Assembly: GCF_028640845.1 (NCBI RefSeq)
Contig: NC_080540.1
Coordinates: forward strand, 98,698,061-98,762,060
DNA length: 64,000 bases
Reading direction: 5' to 3'
From: Ahaetulla prasina
Taxonomy: Eukaryota; Chordata; Lepidosauria; Squamata; Colubridae
Each line of letters opens with the position of its first letter. The stretch's first letter is position 1. Both the position numbers and the translations under genes were made by a program. The notes below the pieces were generated by a model. It worked only from the letters and a program-made list of their open reading frames with translations, did not search any database and was not told the origin of the DNA. Below are positions 31,599-42,755 of this stretch, piece after piece.

Positions 31599-34500
31599 TA
31601 AACAGAGTGTTTACTTTTGAAACTGATCAAATACAAAATAGAAACAAAGTATTTAAATCACATAATCTTTGATAGTTTTATGACATTCTGGTGATAAAAA
31701 GAGAAAAATTACAGTACTTTTAAAACTTCATTTTCTCAGTTACAAGATACTGAAAGATCCACTACAAGATCCATTTCATTTTAGTAATGGTTAGAGTTTA
31801 TTTGCATCAGTAAGCAGATTGGTCACAGAATACCAGAGTTTAATATGCATTTTACAGAATATAATGAAAATGAAAACCGCATTGAATGGAATTAATGGAA
31901 TGGAATTCCATTGAATGGAATTAAAACAGAAATGAAACTGGAAACAAAATATTTAGAATAGGAACAAAAGAGGAGAATGAAGTAGAACAAGATTTAGAAA
32001 TTAGAACCTGGGAATCCAATATGGATCTAATTGCATAACTCTTCAATTTGAGACGGAAACATGGCTGTGGGATAAAACTTTCTGGCATTAAGTTGATCCT
32101 CTTATAGATCAACATCCCTAAAATGATTATTATAACATTTCCAAAGGAGGTTCCTGATAATATGTAAACTGTTCTTCCTAGGATGAAGTAGATGAATAAT
32201 AAATATATACTGAAAATACAACATTGGAATAACTACTGTTTATGCCTTCATCGTGACTTGGTATATCACAATCCTGAAAAGGCTAGGCAGAGCAAAACTT
32301 GTACATCCAGAGCAAAACTTGTACATCAAGAAGGATTTAACAGGACTCCGCAATTGGAAGCTAAGGGGAATTAGCTTGCTTGAATTCCATGATGCTGACT
32401 TAATAGTACAGCCTTCTAAGCTGAACATGACAAATGTCTCCAAATGGTTAGCCCATAGTAGGAATTACAGGGTAAATATCTGCCTAATGCTTACAATGCT
32501 GTAAATAGCATGGTATAATTAAGTATTTAAGTCCAGCTAGAATAATGATTGGGGAGACATATCCTGTTCAACAGCATTGCAGACATTATATTTAATTAAA
32601 CTATTTCAGTTTCAATAAAAATAGGTCCTTGAGTTTTATAAACAAAACAACACTATAATAAACAAATTAAGAATAACAGAAAGGCCACCGTCAGTGATAA
32701 ATGAAGTAACATTTGAATATTTGCAACAGATGTTTGAAATTAAACGGTTTTGACTACTTTTTGTGCTTAGGAGAAAAAACTATCAATCAGACAAGATATT
32801 CTTACAAATCATGTAACTATGGACGTATTCATAGAACATTTAACTGTATTTTCAGATATCCTGCTTAGAGTTCTTTAAATAACAACTGGTATCTTGACCT
32901 GCACCAAAACAAAAGTCAAAACAGTTCAACTAATACAATATTATCAACAAAGGTGGTTTCAAAGTATACATCCAAACAGATTTTTTTCCCTCAAAACACT
33001 GAGTTTATGTTCCTTTCAACTAAATTATGAAAGTGAGACTCAAATTGGATGTGCTGTGGAAGAGCTGTAAATCGAGTATTTCACATTTTAAAGTAACAAC
33101 TGGGACTTGGTGGTGGGGAAAACACACACATGATTCATATAGATAGGAATTGCAGACTTGATACATGAGTATTAACAAATGGTTGTTTCCCCTTCCATAA
33201 TAATAGTTTTTCTGGTTAGAATTGCCTACCCCATAACTATGTACCTGACTGGAGGAAGAAGACAGATACCTGAACAATACTTGCATTTATTGTCTTCTGG
33301 GAATGGGATAGTACCTTTGTAAAAATTTGTTTTTTCATGACAAGATAATAAGTGACAAGCATAATGAACGAACGAACAAGCGAACGAATGAGTGAATGAA
33401 TGGTTTTATAATATGAGAAACTATAAAATCTCTGCATGCAAATCACACTTCTCCCCCTTTTCTTTTACTTTTAGTGTAAACACCTCACAGAATTACATAT
33501 CTATTTTTTTATATTAACTGGATTTCTTTTCTTTCAATATGAATTAACAATCTAAATTGTGTGAGACTCTACTATTATTACTAGATAAGAAGCATTACAC
33601 TTAGATGCAGAAAATCATGCACTTCACAATTGTTAGCTGGGATTATTCTGATAGGGCCCTAAATTTCTGCTCTTTTAACTATTTTTTCTTTGAAATGGAA
33701 TAAATCTAGCAGGGGGGGAAATTAACCATCTGGAACTATAAAAAGGCAAGAAAACATGGTTTTCAATGTAACTCCCTTGCTAGTGAATCTAATATTTTTA
33801 AAAGTAAATTTAAAAATAATTAATTTAAAATTTAAAAGTAATTTTCTTTTAACGGAAAGAAAATCCATTCATATATTCCCTGATCCCTTAAAATACTTCT
33901 GAAAAAGTATTACATGGGTTACAGCATTCATTAAATATTATAACCACACAAGTCCTGCTAAACATAATATTGGTTGCATCTGAACAAAGTTTGTAAGATG
34001 GTTCCATAAGATAGTAGAATAACATTATAGAGTTGTTCTCTAGTAAGAATCAGAGTATAGTGAAAATACATGGGGCATAAGCTTGCTGATAATAGAGCAC
34101 CATTGTTTGCTCTGAAGAATGACTATTCTTTTTTGTAAATGTTTCTTTTACTAGAGATGCATGAGTGAGTTGTCTGACAATTCTAAACAAAGAACAAAGT
34201 GCTGAGCAAAGGACAACGGAAAGAGCTGTTATAAGTAGTACAAAAAATAAACATTGGCTGATTATCAGGGGGAGGAAAGGATTACTACTTTATCAAAGAG
34301 AAGACATTGTTGTGTACTCTTTCTATTTGATCTTGACCATAGATACAGAAATATGTTAGCATTTTCAGATGCATTTCAGAAGAAAAGGTTTCTGTATCAT
34401 TATTGAGAAAACTTCCTTATGTGCCTCTGGAGTTTAAAGCAGAACAAGAGCTTTGACATGGGAACAGAATGTGAATTAATCCCTTTTTAGTGATAAGAGA

Positions 34501-35510
34501 CTCATGTATTAAATGATATCTTTTATTGGACCAAATAGTTTGGGTCAGAGCAACATCCTTCAAAGAAAGGATTTTAGCTGTTTAAATGTGAACTTAAATA
34601 AACTCTGCAGACTGTTTTTCCGTTGTTTGAAAGTGTGCCAACTTTCCTTCTTCAGCCACCCACTCTACATGAAAGAAGTTACTCCATGTTAAGACATTGC
34701 TTATGGAAGCTCACATCTGAAAAAGCACACCTTAGATCCAAAAAAATGGAATACATTAAAACATGGGTGGGTACAAGTAGTTTGTTTGGAAGAGTGTTTC
34801 CATGGTAATAGGCATTCCATTTGTCTTCGCCATACATAACATGATCATCTGTTTAGAATGTTAAGTTATAGAGGCAGCCTTATCAGGCAAATCCTGAAAC
34901 AGGCTTCCCCAACTAGGTCAGATGAGATTAACCTTGGCAATATGAATTATGCAAAATGGAGAGCATTTTTGTTACGAAACTTTTTGGTCCACAGACCTGT
35001 ATGGAAAAACATCACTTCCAGTATGCTAACAATCACCAGATTTTCAAGTCTCCATCTGAGATTAAAAGATAAAATTTGCATGAAACAGGAAATAATATTG
35101 CAATAAGCATTAGGCTCACCCTCACCTCTCTCTCCACCTATTCTCTTGAGACTGAAGCATTCATTTCCGGCTTTAAAATAGACTACAATTTCCCATCATA
35201 TCCAACTGCAGTCTCTTTGCACATAAAATGGCAAGCTATTGTGAATCAATTCATGCATGCAAAATCAAAATCAAGTAAAGCGGTTTTGGAGTAATGTACT
35301 TTGAAACTAATTAATTAAACTAATTAAACTAATTAAAATGCTAGTATGATTATTTTGATGATGACTTATTTTGGAAACCACAAACAAGTCATAGATTCCC
35401 TTGTTTAGAATTGTATGTAGCTTATAGCCAGAAGCAGATGCTTTCAGGGTTCCCTTGGTTTGCAAAAGGAAAGAAAGACAGACACGTTTGATATAGAGGT
35501 TTGCTGGAGC
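31599..35510. other. Unassigned intronic DNA
   Basis: AT-rich. It holds a duplicated AGAGCAAAACTTGTACATC (32289-32326) and a GAACGAAC/GAATGAGT-type imperfect tetranucleotide run (33365-33402). No exon, RNA gene or confident transposon. The sequence at 34510-34570 (GATATCTTTTATTGGACCAA) recalls old amniote repeats but is not assigned. Confidence 0.45.
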
Positions 35511-35557
35511 TTATTTTCATAGAATAGAATAGAATAGTGGAAAATCATGACCAAAGT
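35511..35557. repeat. Short (AGAAT)n
   Basis: AGAATAGAATAGAATAG (35521-35537) without an adjacent Snake1 UTR. Confidence 0.7.
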
Positions 35558-35770
35558 ATTGTTGTTGTTAGTCGTGAAGTCGTGTCCGACCCATCGCGAC
35601 CCCATGGACAACGTTCCTCCAGGCCTTCCTGTCCTCTACCATCCTCTGGAGTCCATTTAAGCTCACGCCTACTGCTTCAGTGACTCCATCCAGCCACCTC
35701 ATTCTCTGTCGTCCCCTTCTTCTTTTGCCTTCAATCTTTCCCAGCATTAGGCTCTTCTCCAGTGAATCCA
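35558..35770 (-). mobile_element. BovB (RTE) LINE 3' end
   Basis: The minus strand encodes LDSLEKSLMLGKIEGKRRRG, RQRMRWLDGVTEAVGVSLNG and GLQRMVEDRKAWRNVVHGVA in one open frame, then (TTG)n-type terminal repeat on the + strand at 35561-35572. 5'-truncated at about 35770. Better preserved than the copy at 29266-30600. Confidence 0.85.
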
Positions 35771-35869
35771 AAGTATACTTGCTGCTAAAATTTAAGGTTT
35801 CAGCCATAGAATTTTCCTGCAAACTGATCGTAGTCAGAGAAGTAGAACTAACATTATAAACTTGCATTA

Positions 35870-36190
35870 AGTATGAAAAATTGTTCAGTATAATGTATTA
35901 TTTATTACAATTATTCAAGAAACAAAGATTTATATTTGCTCTGGGAAAGCTGTGGGTCATTTTTCAAAGTTCTTTGAAAGTGTGATGATGAAGAAATATT
36001 TAGAAATGTTTCATGAAAGTAGAGACAGCAATTTCTGTGTTGTTGCTTTTAAATTATATGAATGTCCAGAATATCACTGATTTGTCATACATACTTCATG
36101 CTGGGCCACTTTGTATGTTTTTCCACTTCATATTTTGCCTGGCTTGTAATTTCACAATTATGATAAATACATATGCTAAATTATTACATT
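35870..36190. other. Unassigned intronic DNA
   Basis: AT-rich; nothing recognised. Confidence 0.5.
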
Positions 36191-36194
36191 TGTC

Positions 36195-36410
36195 GCTCAG
36201 GGTTGAAATGTGGGGTCCTTGGTGCTCTCTGAGTTGCTTGTTTTCTTGCAGATGTTTTATTACCCTAACTGGGTAACATCATCAGTGCTAGTGAGACGTG
36301 CTGTTTGCGGTCAGTTTATATTCTGGTGTCTTGCCTGTCTGTGTGGGAGGGGTCGGTCTTAGAGATTCTTTAGCCCAACCAAGTTCAGAGAGCACCAAGG
36401 ACCCCTCATA
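36195..36410 (-). mobile_element. Second Penelope-like family: inverted pair of 3' termini with hammerhead remnant
   Basis: GGTCCTTGGTGCTCTCTGAG (about 36212) and its inverted counterpart TCAGAGAGCACCAAGGACCC (36386) bracket about 150 bp. On the minus strand, 36248-36286 reads CTGATGA, T, stem GTTACCC...GGGTAA, T, AAAAC, ATC: a hammerhead core with GAAAC changed to AAAAC and GTC to ATC. Both changes would destroy activity. Assigned to PLEs by analogy. Confidence 0.45.
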
Positions 36411-36800
36411 TCCTGATCATCACAGCATATGCAGGCAATAATATGTAGTGTTGTACATGCCTGTACTGGAGTTGAATTCAACCTCAGCTCAGCCCACTGC
36501 ATTTGCATTCTGAACCAAGTGCACAGTAACAATTTACATCTTAACAACTTTGTCACAAGTTAACCTAGATGAATTTGAAATCTGCTCAATTGTTCCCATG
36601 TCTGCTGCGTATTGACATTAATTATCAAAATAGTTTGTTTTTTCTAATAGAAATTGTGACTTAAGTATGAAAAGAGCTGATGGTAATATATGTAAATAAA
36701 CCAACTCTTAAATGTATAGCTTTGAAAAAAAGATATAAATTAGTTTTATTTAAATGACATGGGCAGTCATTTCAAACGACAGTTTCATGCTAAAACTACC
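36411..36800. other. Unassigned intronic DNA
   Basis: Nothing recognised. Confidence 0.45.
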
Positions 36801-36808
36801 ATTTAAAC

Positions 36809-36943
36809 CAGGGGTCTCCAACCTTGGTCCCTTTAAGACTTGTGGACTTCAACTCCCAGAGTTCCTCAGCCAGCTTTGCTGGCTGAGGGGCCCTGGGAGT
36901 TGAAGTCCACAAGTCTTAAAGGGACAAAGGTTGGAGACCCCTG
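36809..36943. mobile_element. Foldback hAT-type MITE (CAGGGGTCTCCAA family)
   Basis: Almost a perfect 135-bp palindrome: CAGGGGTCTCCAACCTTGGT ... AGGTTGGAGACCCCTG, with GACTTCAACTCCCAG and CTGGGAGTTGAAGTC inside. A perfect 8-bp duplication, ATTTAAAC, lies at 36801-36808 and 36944-36951. Confidence 0.95.
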
Positions 36944-36951
36944 ATTTAAAC

Positions 36952-37711
36952 TATGAACTGCTAAATCTTGCAAACATGCGATTTTGCAGAAGCACCTTTT
37001 CTTTTATGATAAGTTATCTGATGAAAAACACATATGCTTGCCTGGTAGATTTCACAGGTCACTGAAAAAAAACGTATGCCATAAATTTCACAGCAGTCTA
37101 AACAAGGAAATCCCAATATCCCCATTCAAGTACATCATCCTGAATTTAACTCACATTGTTTATATACATTTATTGCAAAATGGAGACTGATCTGTATGAT
37201 CTTTCATTCAAGGCGCTATATCTGCAGTTAGAAGATGATTCTACTAAAACATTTCAAGGGAGTCCATGGAACATTTTAGCAATCTAGTTTCTTAGTTGTT
37301 TTGAAAATAATTCTACAATTGGATAAATATCAAGAATGAGGCAACATTTCAAAACACAGGGCTCTCCCGATGCATTGAATTGCTTCTATGACATCCTGCC
37401 AGTTTGGCCTCTGGCTGGAATCGTCAACCATAAGCAAGCCATACCTACATGGGAGTTTTTACAGGTCATCACATTTTATAGTTTGGTTAAAATTACACTG
37501 TGAAAAGTTTTATAAATTACACTGTGGAAAATGTTATCATGAACCAATCAATTTCTTTAAAATCTATGGTTTGTAAAATGGAATGAAAATTGGTAATAAT
37601 CTACAACAGTGTCCTACCAATCAGCTTTTCAAGCCTAGCCATCTCCTATCTACCTTCCCATTCTACGCTCCTGGCTAGAGAAAGGGAACTACTGTGGGGG
37701 AATAAGCAGCA
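36952..37711. other. Unassigned intronic DNA
   Basis: AT-rich, with a short direct repeat AAATTACACTGTG (37490 and 37515). No exon seen. Confidence 0.5.
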
Positions 37712-38112
37712 GTTATTCTTACCTCGATTTACAACCACAACTGAGATCACAATTTCCATTGCTAAGCAAGACAGTTGTTAAGTGAGATGTGCCCCATTTT
37801 ACAACCTTTCTTGCCAGAGTTGTTAAGTGAATCACAGTAGTTGGTAAGTTAGTAACATCGTTGTTAAGAAAATTTTGTTTCCGCATTGATGTTGCTTGTC
37901 AGAAGGTTGCAAAAGGTGATTCCATGACCTTGCAACACTGGGACACTGCAACCATCATAAGTACATGCCCGTTGCCAAGCGTCAAAATTTTGATCATATG
38001 ACCATGAGACTGCTGCAACGGTTGTAAGTGTGAAAAACAGTCATAAGTGGCTTTTTTCAGTGCCGTTGTAACTTTAAACGGTTGAATGGTTGTAAGTTAA
38101 GGAATGTGTGTA
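37712..38112 (+). mobile_element. Tc1/mariner (Tigger-like) MITE, copy 3
   Basis: TTACCTCGATTTACAACCAC start, GTTGTTAAGTGAGATGTGCC, CATAAGTACATGCCCGTTGC and GTGCCGTTGTAACTTTAAAC blocks shared with 46860-47228. Edges are worn; the right end is near GTAAGTTAAGGAATGTGTGTA. Confidence 0.65.
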
Positions 38113-39160
38113 TTCTTACAATACTCTCAGTAGGCCTGAAGGAGGAAACATAAGAGTTCTGAAGAGAAATTAATGTAATACAAAATTTGGCAACTTGCTG
38201 TCTATATACTGTGCTGGGAACAAATGTTACCCAATCCCATGTTTGTAGTCCCTGACCACTAAATATTATACTACTGAAATATTGGGATTATATTGTCAAT
38301 TTTCAGTGATGTGTTTCTTTTTCCCATGGGAAGAAGTTTTGGCAGTTGGATGGAGGAGGAATAAAAGACATGTTCAATTTCTTCAAGGCTTGGCCTATAT
38401 ATTGAAGGAATTATCCCAAATAAAAACAGCAGGCCAAGAATTGCATCTATTCTCTTGGTGATATCACCAACCACATCCCTGCACTTTCTCGTAGCCATTT
38501 TATTTATGTCTTTGTTTATTGTAAAGAGTACTCCCTAAACTAAGAAATCACCAGTGTTAAACTATGATTTCATAATTCAAATTACAGTTGAACATTAATT
38601 ACTGTTCATTAATTTGGATAGCATGACTAAACATTTGAACCCAAAATGTTAGGTAAAACCTTCCTATTTCTTCCAGCCAATATTACAGGAGAAAAAAAGT
38701 GAGGAAAAGAGAAGTATGCTAGTCTAGGGACGGAGTGCTAGGCTCATTCAGTAATCTATAAATGGGTATCATAAATTCAAGTTTATGGAAACTCATTTCC
38801 ATCCAGCTGGTTAAATCTGAAATATAGGGATATTACTCATTTATCCTTTCTTTAGTCACAACTTTACAGAATCAATATAAGAACAAACATAATTTAAGTT
38901 AAATATTCTTCCCTGCTTAAAAACCATTTAAGATTCTGCAATACTTTATTTACTAAATATTTCCATACAGATAAAGCTTCCTGAAATAGTTAATGGGTGA
39001 TGCAGTCACTCAAAATGTTTAAAGCATCATTATCCCTAGTATACTTTAGAGCAAACATCTTAAAAACTGCTTGCTATTTCTTTCTGACTTGATTTATTTT
39101 AAGTATTTGGATTTTCTTAAGGTATTTTACAAGGCACAGGACTATTGTCATGAACTAAGC
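38113..39160. other. Unassigned intronic DNA
   Basis: AT-rich; nothing recognised. Confidence 0.5.
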
Positions 39161-39166
39161 TAGTCA

Positions 39167-40725
39167 TTGGGCTGTGAAAGAACATCTAAAGAACTACTGA
39201 CCCAAGTAGTTGATGGCCCTACTCACATTGGGGGTGGCACTCTGGACTTGATTTTTCTCTCTGGTCAGTGGTTGAGAGATCTGGACTTAAAGGAAATAGT
39301 CACTGAACCTTTGTCATGGTCAGATCACTCTCTTCTTCGCCTGGACTTTCTGACCGCCATTCACCACCGCAGGGAGACGGAGCCGATACATTGGTTCCGT
39401 CCCAGGCGCCTGATGGACCCAGATGGGTTCCGGACGGAGCTTGGGCCATTTCCTGAGGGCCTGGCTCACGGCTCGGCTGAGGAACTTGTTGCGGCCTGGG
39501 AACGGGCCGCGGCGGGGGCCTTAGACCGGGTCGTGCCTTTGCGGCCTCTGACCCGGCGCAGGTCCCAACCGGCTCCTTGGTTCTCCGAGGAGCTGAGAGG
39601 GATGAAGCGCCGGAGAAGACGCCTAGAGAGTTCCTGGAGGTCTAGCCGTTCGGAAGCTGATCGGACACTAGTGAAGTCCTATACTAGGACTTACCTAGTG
39701 GCATTGAGGGAAGCGAGGCGTAGCTACGCCTCCTCCCTCATTGCATCGGCAGATAACCGCCCAGCCGCCCTGTTTCGGGTGACTCGCTCCCTCCTACACC
39801 AGGGGGAGCGGGATGACCCGTTGCAGGGACGTGCTGAGGAGTTTAACGGTTATCTATACAATAAAATCGTTCAGCTTCGGGATGGCCTGGACCAAGATTG
39901 CGGTGACGCGGGTGAGATGCTCGAGGGTGGTCTTGGCGATATTGTTTGGGATGAGTTTGACCCTGTGGCTCCCGAGGACATGGACAGGTTGTTGGGTAGG
40001 CTGAATGCCACCACGTGTTTACTGGACCCGTGCCCCTCCTGGCTGGTGCTGGCCACTCAGGAGGTGACACGAGGCTGGCTCCAGGTGATTACGACCGCTT
40101 CTTTGGTGGAGGGCGTCTTCCCGGCCGCCTTGAAAGAGGCGGTGGTGAGGCCCCTCCTTAAGAAGCCTTCCCTGGACCCAGCTGTTTTAGGTAATTATCG
40201 TCCGGTCTCCAACCCGCCGGCGAAGGTTGTAGAGAGTATGGTGGCATATCAGTTTCCCTTGCACCTGGATGAAACTGTCTATCTAGACCCGTTCCAGTCC
40301 GGTTTCCGGCCCGGTTACAGCACGGAGACGGCTTTGGTCGCGTTGGTGGATGATCTCTGGAGGGCCAGGGATAGGGGTTGTTCCTCTGCCCTGGTCCTAT
40401 TAGACCTCTCAGCGGCTTTCGATACCATCGACCATGGTATCCTGCTGCGCCGGTTGGAGGGATTGGGAGTGGGAGGCACCGTTTATCGGTGGTTCTCCTC
40501 CTATCTCTCTGACCGGTCACAGTCGGTGTTGACAGGGGGGCAGAGGTCGGCCCCGAGGCGCCTCACTTGTGGGGTGCCGCAGGGGTCGATCCTCTCGCCC
40601 CTACTGTTTAACATCTACATGAAGCCGCTGGGTGAGATCATCAGTGGTTTCGGTGTGAAGTACCAGCTGTATGCGGATGACACCCAGCTGTACTTTTCTA
40701 CACGGACCACCCCAACGGTTATCAA
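39167..40725 (+). pseudogene. L2 ORF2: endonuclease end and reverse transcriptase
   Basis: The open frame (557 aa to its own stop at 40838-40840) begins with the endonuclease tail (VDGPTHIGGGTLDLIFLSGQ, then SWSDHSLLRLDF, the SDH motif). It has a linker of about 250 aa, then RT: YRPVSNPPAKVVES, FQSGFRPGYSTETAL, LVLLDLSAAFDTIDHGIL (motif A), GVPQGSILSPLLFNIYM (motif B) and YADDTQLYF (motif C, bases 40670-40681). About 15 codons after motif C a one-base frameshift (about 40700-40725) moves coding to the next frame. Confidence 0.85.
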
Positions 40726-41517
40726 GTGCTGTCCCGGTGTCTGGAGGCCGTACGGGTCTGGATGGGGAGAAACAGGCTCAAGCTCAATCCCGCCAAGACA
40801 GAGTGGCTGTGGATGCCGGCATCCCGGTACAGTCAGCTAAATCCGCGGCTGACCATCGGTGGCGAGTCATTGGCCCCGATGGAGAGGGTCCGCAACTTAG
40901 GCGTCCTCCTGGATGAACGGCTGTCTTTAGAAGATCATTTGACGGCCGTCTCCAGGAGAGCGTTCTACCAGGTTCGCCTGGTACGCCAGTTGCGCCCCTT
41001 TCTGGACCGAGATGCCCTATGCACGGTCACTCACGCACTCGTGACGTCTCGCCTGGATTACTGCAATGCTCTCTACATGGGGCTCCCCTTGAAGGGCATC
41101 CGGAGGCTACAGTTAGTCCAGAATGCGGCTGCGCGGGTGATAGATGGAGCCCCTCGTGGCTCCCGCATAACACCCATCCTGCGCAGACTGCACTGGCTAC
41201 CTGTGGCCTTCCGGGTGCGCTTCAAGGTTTTGGTGACCACCTTTAAAGCGCTCCATGGCATTGGGCCGGGTTATTTACGGGACCGCCTACTGCTACCGAA
41301 TACCTCTCACCGACCCGTGCGCTCTCATAGAGAGGGTCTCCTCAGGGTGCCGTCAGCGAGGCAATGTCATCTGGCGACGCCCAGGGGAAGGGCCTTCTCT
41401 GTGGGGGCTCCCACCCTCTGGAACGAACTACCCCCCGGACTTCGTCAGCTTCCGGACCTTCGGACCTTCCGCCGCGGGCTTAAAACATATTTATTTAATT
41501 GTGCAGAACTGAGCTAG
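40726..41517 (+). pseudogene. L2 ORF2 C-terminal part after frameshift
   Basis: This 263-aa frame continues the RT thumb and C-terminal domain (RLKLNPAKTEWLWMPASRYS, RNLGVLLDERLSLEDHLTAV, LRQLPDLRTFRRGLKTYLF). It ends with a natural stop at 41515-41517. It is closely related to the frames at 29781-30488 and 59811-60011. Confidence 0.85.
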
Positions 41518-41706
41518 ATTTTAAATTTATGGTTTTAATTGGGTTTTATTCTTATATTTTAATTAACGGGCTTTTAGAATAAGTTTTTTAACTGTTTTTA
41601 TATTGTATTTATGTGTTTTTTAAGTGCCTGTGAACCGCCCTGAGTCCTTCGGGAGATAGGGCGGTATATAAATATGATTAAATAAATAAATAAATAAATA
41701 AATAAA

Positions 41707-42204
41707 TCTATATACAGAGTTAATTCAGAATGAATTGTTAGGGCTACATTTTAGGCAAACCAGCATACGTACCAAAGAAAAAGGTCACAGTTAAATAAAG
41801 CAGAAAACAAAAGGAAGGTAAAAGTAAGACCTTAAATAAAAGAAGAAACCCCAAAAAATCACACCAGAACCAAGAACCCAACAAGAGGGAAAACTAGCTT
41901 TTTAACCTAGAAATAATAGTAAGGAATATTTTAAAGCTAGTTTCTAGTTTAAAGCTAGTTTCTTTGCAACAAGAGATATTCATGTATAAATCAGAACAAA
42001 GTTCTGAAGATCAATATAAAATCTACTGATCCAATAATGAAATAACTTAGACATCAGGAGCATAGCCATAGCTTTGGGTATATTTTAGCTATATTAGCTA
42101 TATTTTGGATATATTTATTCAGTGCATTTTATATAAAATACATACACATACAAATGCTATATTACCTAGTTCTTTTTCATTTAACTGAAATGTTTTGTGG
42201 GATT
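41707..42204. other. Unassigned intronic DNA
   Basis: AT-rich; nothing recognised. Confidence 0.5.
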
Positions 42205-42745
42205 CTTTAGAATAGAATAGAATAGAATTTTTATTGGCCAAGTGTGATTGGACACACAAGGAGTTTGTTTTGGTGCATATGCTCTCAGTGTACATAAAAG
42301 AAAAGATACGTTCATCAAGGTACAACATTTACAACACAATTGATGGTCAATATATCAATATAAATCATAAGGATTGCCAGCAACAAGTTATAGTCATACA
42401 GTCATAAGTGGAAAGAGCTTGGTGATGGGAACTATGAGAAGATTAATAGTAGTGCAGATTCAGTAAATAGTTTGACAGTGTTGATGGAATTATTTGTTTA
42501 GCAGAGTGATGGCCTTTGGGAAAAAACTGTTCTTGTGTCTAGTTGTTCTGGTGTGCAGTGCTCTATTTTGAGGGTAGTAGTTGAAACAGTTTATGTCCAG
42601 GATGCGAGGGGTCTGTAAATATTTTCACGGCCCTCTTCTTGATTCGTGCAGTATACAGGTCCTCAATGGAAGGCAGGTTGGTAGCAATTATTTTTCCTGC
42701 AGTTCTAATTATCCTCTGAAGTCTGTGTTTTTCTTGTTGGGTTGT
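42205..42745 (-). mobile_element. Snake1-type LINE, copy D
   Basis: TTAGAATAGAATAGAATAG at 42207-42225, then TTATTGGCCAAGTGTGATTG and the shared 3' UTR. The minus-strand coding end is degraded (a deletion near 42565 relative to copy A). It ends where TTGTTGGG repeats begin, 42735-42755. Confidence 0.8.
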
Positions 42746-42755
42746 TGGGTTGTTA

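Larger units (their letters stand above)
39162..41706 (+). mobile_element. L2-type LINE, 5'-truncated, near-complete RT region and 3' end
   Basis: The element starts inside the end of the endonuclease domain and runs through RT and C-terminal domain into a 3' UTR. That UTR ends AACCGCCCTGAGTCCTTCGG and GGGCGGTATATAAAT, then (AAAT)n at 41684-41706. GC content is clearly above the flanking intron. It is the best-preserved LINE of the window. Confidence 0.9.

Noticed and set aside
34500..34570. Old conserved amniote repeat (GATATCTTTTATTGGACCAA)
   Set aside because: A single word match from memory is not enough to name a family or set limits.
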